Made by a program: the position numbers and the translations under genes. Below are positions 42,279 through 44,125 of a stretch of DNA of 44,125 nucleotides, in pieces. Under the pieces are notes generated by a model. The model was not told where the DNA came from. It was given only the letters and a program-made list of their open reading frames with translations, and ran no database searches. Positions within the stretch are counted from its first letter, which is position 1; every line of letters starts with the position of its first letter. The stretch covers positions 1-44,125 of the forward strand of contig JAAAOB010000170.1 in the NCBI GenBank assembly GCA_009909035.1, read 5' to 3'. Source of the stretch: Bacteroidota bacterium. Lineage in GTDB: Bacteria > Bacteroidota > Rhodothermia > Balneolales > Balneolaceae.

Positions 42279-44125
42279 TCACGTCTCAGATCTATGCTCT
42301 CTTGTCTGATGTCTCAAATCCCGCTTCTCCCAAATCCCCATCAGCAGAATAATCAGCGTCAGGCTCACGCCCAGACCCCAGATTACGACAGTGGCCAAGT
42401 CGTTCCAGAATTCGTTGGTTCCGATGACCACCAGTGGAATCAGACCTCCAATAGTTGTAAGGGATGTGATCATCACCGTTCGCATTTTGTTGCGGTAGAC
42501 CTGCACCCAGCTCCTCAGGCCATAGATATTCAGCGACCGGCATCGTTGTTTTTCATGGATCAACAGGATGGAGTTGTTCACCACCACGCCCACGGCCAGC
42601 AGCGTTCCGGCAATGGCACCCTGGTCAAAATTAATGTCGTGGTAGAGCGCCCCTATCATCACCCCGATGAAGCTGAGCGGAATTGCTAAAATCACCACCA
42701 GCGGATCTCGCCAGCTCTCCAGCAGGGCCGAAACAATCATCCAGACGCTCAGGATGGTAAGGAATAGAATCAACAGGTAGTTGTCGAGCTTATCGCTCTC
42801 ACCCCAGGAGAAAAAACCGCCGCCAAATTCAATAGAGGCCCCAACCGGCACAGGTACTTTATCAAGCACCGATTCAATATAATTTGTTGCAAGCCGCGGC
42901 GGCCCCAGGAAATCTACAGAGATGGTCCGCTGGTAGGATTGGTCTTCGCGAATGATTTGGGAGAGCGTCTTCTCGCGGGTTAGCGATGCGATATCGTCTA
43001 CCGTAAAGAATGTCTGATCGCTCTGCCGTGCACGGTTCATGAAGTCCTCTTCGTAGTTGCTCTGCATCTGACTGAGTCCCATCAGGTAGAGCCTCTCGCC
43101 GTTCATGTCTACCCTGCCCCGAATATTTTCTGGGTTGACATCGAGCTGAATGGCGTCCAGTACGGCGCGTCGGTCCAGTTCTTTAAGAGTCAGTTTTTCT
43201 TCGTCAAAATCGAGCACGTACTGGAACAAATCCGGGCTGCGCCAGCTACCGGTGGTATGGATATCCACTTCCTGCACCCGCGGATTACGTTTCATCCTGG
43301 CGGCGATATCCTCGGCCAGCAGTAACAGCTCATTGTAGGAAAATCCCCTCAGGCTGATGCGCCGGCCGGACGATCCACCCCCAAACCCGGTGCTAAATCC
43401 ATCTCCCAGCCCCCCGACCGAAATGCCGGAATTACCTGTTCGCGCCGCAAGATATTGTGCGGCACCGTAAAACTCGTACGGTTCATATTCAAACAGGTAT
43501 TCATCTTTGATATAAAACCGCATCCGGGCTCCTGAGTACTCTGAAACATTTGTCTCATAATATTCAAATGCATGTGCATATGGCTGCGCAATTTTTTCAA
43601 AATTCCGCGCCATCTTGTTGATCTCTTCCATTGGGGTTCCCTGCGGTGTGCGTATACTGATGTAGATGCTCTCGCCCTGGCTCCGGCCCCACGGCGTGCC
43701 AAAATAGGTTTCGTTGAAAAATTTATAGGTCAGTCCACCAACCAATGGGTCAATTTCACTCCGATTATCGAAATAACTTCGGGTAAACTCCGGCCACGAG
43801 GTATCCTCCCAGTCCGGCTCCTCAATCGCAAAAAGCGGGATCCCAAATACTGCAATCAAGAGACTATAGAACAGCCAACGCGCTTTGTGCCGGTAGTAGA
43901 ACAGCCGGACCAGGGCTCGGTCTGCAGCCCGACTGATTTTCTTCTTAAAGGGACGCTCGTCCGTAGCCGCAGCGGAGGGAACCAGCCAGATCAGAGAGTA
44001 GGGAATCCAGGTTAGCGCGACAACCACCGAGGAGATCAGTGTGAAGGTAAGCGCTATAGCCAGCGGCACCAGAAAGAGCTGGAGCTCCTCCATGGCAAAA
44101 AAGAGTGGAATGAAGATGCCCACAG
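42279..44125 (-). CDS. RND-family efflux transporter (AcrB/HAE1-like), C-terminal part, N-terminus off the right edge
   Basis: At least 614 residues of an AcrB-type pump; the frame is open through the window end, so the apparent GTG start at 44123 is not real. Membrane segments at the left (AMEELQLFLVPLAIALTFTLI) precede a large periplasmic region. The final membrane part has LLESWRDPLVVILAIPLSFIGV and AGTLLAVGVVVNNSILLIHEK, the conserved C-terminal RND signature, then RTVMITSLTTIGGLIPL. It moves hydrophobic or metal substrates out of the cell with the proton gradient. The last ten residues are encoded by a low-complexity GAGA-rich stretch. Partner membrane-fusion and outer-membrane genes would lie outside the window. 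Confidence 0.9.
   Translation of the reverse strand, partial: VGIFIPLFFAMEELQLFLVPLAIALTFTLISSVVVALTWIPYSLIWLVPSAAATDERPFKKKISRAADRALVRLFYYRHKARWLFYSLLIAVFGIPLFAIEEPDWEDTSWPEFTRSYFDNRSEIDPLVGGLTYKFFNETYFGTPWGRSQGESIYISIRTPQGTPMEEINKMARNFEKIAQPYAHAFEYYETNVSEYSGARMRFYIKDEYLFEYEPYEFYGAAQYLAARTGNSGISVGGLGDGFSTGFGGGSSGRRISLRGFSYNELLLLAEDIAARMKRNPRVQEVDIHTTGSWRSPDLFQYVLDFDEEKLTLKELDRRAVLDAIQLDVNPENIRGRVDMNGERLYLMGLSQMQSNYEEDFMNRARQSDQTFFTVDDIASLTREKTLSQIIREDQSYQRTISVDFLGPPRLATNYIESVLDKVPVPVGASIEFGGGFFSWGESDKLDNYLLILFLTILSVWMIVSALLESWRDPLVVILAIPLSFIGVMIGALYHDINFDQGAIAGTLLAVGVVVNNSILLIHEKQRCRSLNIYGLRSWVQVYRNKMRTVMITSLTTIGGLIPLVVIGTNEFWNDLATVVIWGLGVSLTLIILLMGIWEKRDLRHQTREHRSET

Noticed and set aside
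1-44125. CRISPR array, tRNA/rRNA gene, prophage or insertion-sequence transposase
   Set aside because: No regularly spaced repeat, cloverleaf-like sequence, integrase or transposase reading frame was seen by eye.

Overview
The window reads as a chromosomal stretch from a Gram-negative bacterium of the Bacteroidota/Rhodothermota/Balneolota group, most likely Balneolota-like. This is an inference: the base composition is roughly balanced, most starts lack a Shine-Dalgarno sequence, there is an ECF sigma factor of the TIGR02999 type, an LpxH-type lipid A hydrolase and RND pump indicate an outer membrane, and a four-helix-bundle (23S intervening-sequence) protein element of a kind common in that group is present. 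Nearly everything is housekeeping. No phage, integrase, transposase, CRISPR array, tRNA or rRNA gene was seen.

Layout. (1) 1-5519, minus: recC overlapping a recB that runs off the left edge. (2) 5520-8756: an intergenic stretch, then a secreted protein of unknown function and a threonine synthase, plus strand. (3) 8955-11074, minus: a partition-like cluster of two closely related Soj-type ParA ATPases, a small ribbon-helix-helix partner overlapping the second one, and a perfect A/T-only palindrome between the two parA genes. (4) 11355-13864, plus: acyl-CoA thioesterase, orphan Hpt phosphotransfer protein, galE, ECF sigma factor. (5) 13994-16941: M42 aminopeptidase (minus), then thioesterase and HD phosphohydrolase (plus). 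(6) 16983-29270, minus: a long run transcribed pfkA, pgi, deoxynucleoside kinase, yceD, rpmF, plsX, fabH, fabD, fabG, acpP, fabF, rnc, thyA, folA, a candidate small membrane peptide, and a PAS-HisKA-receiver protein that lacks a kinase ATPase domain. (7) 29397-33565, plus: polyprenyl diphosphate synthase, LpxH-like hydrolase, class A penicillin-binding protein. (8) 33987-41742, plus: complex I genes nuoA-nuoH, interrupted between nuoF and nuoG by a small element with inverted-repeat ends carrying a four-helix-bundle gene broken by one in-frame stop. (9) 42279-44125, minus: C-terminal part of an RND efflux transporter.

How the genes work together: region 6 joins upper glycolysis, fatty-acid synthesis from acyl-phosphate (PlsX) to elongation (FabF), and dTMP/deoxynucleotide supply. 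Region 7 supplies the quinone side chain or undecaprenyl-type lipid and the cell envelope. Region 8 supplies the peripheral arm and the NuoA/NuoH membrane subunits of NADH:quinone oxidoreductase; nuoI-nuoN are not in the window. No wholly new multi-gene system is evident. The points most worth a second look are the tandem ParA/RHH cluster with its palindrome, the ATPase-less hybrid kinase together with the orphan Hpt, and the decaying element inside the nuo operon.
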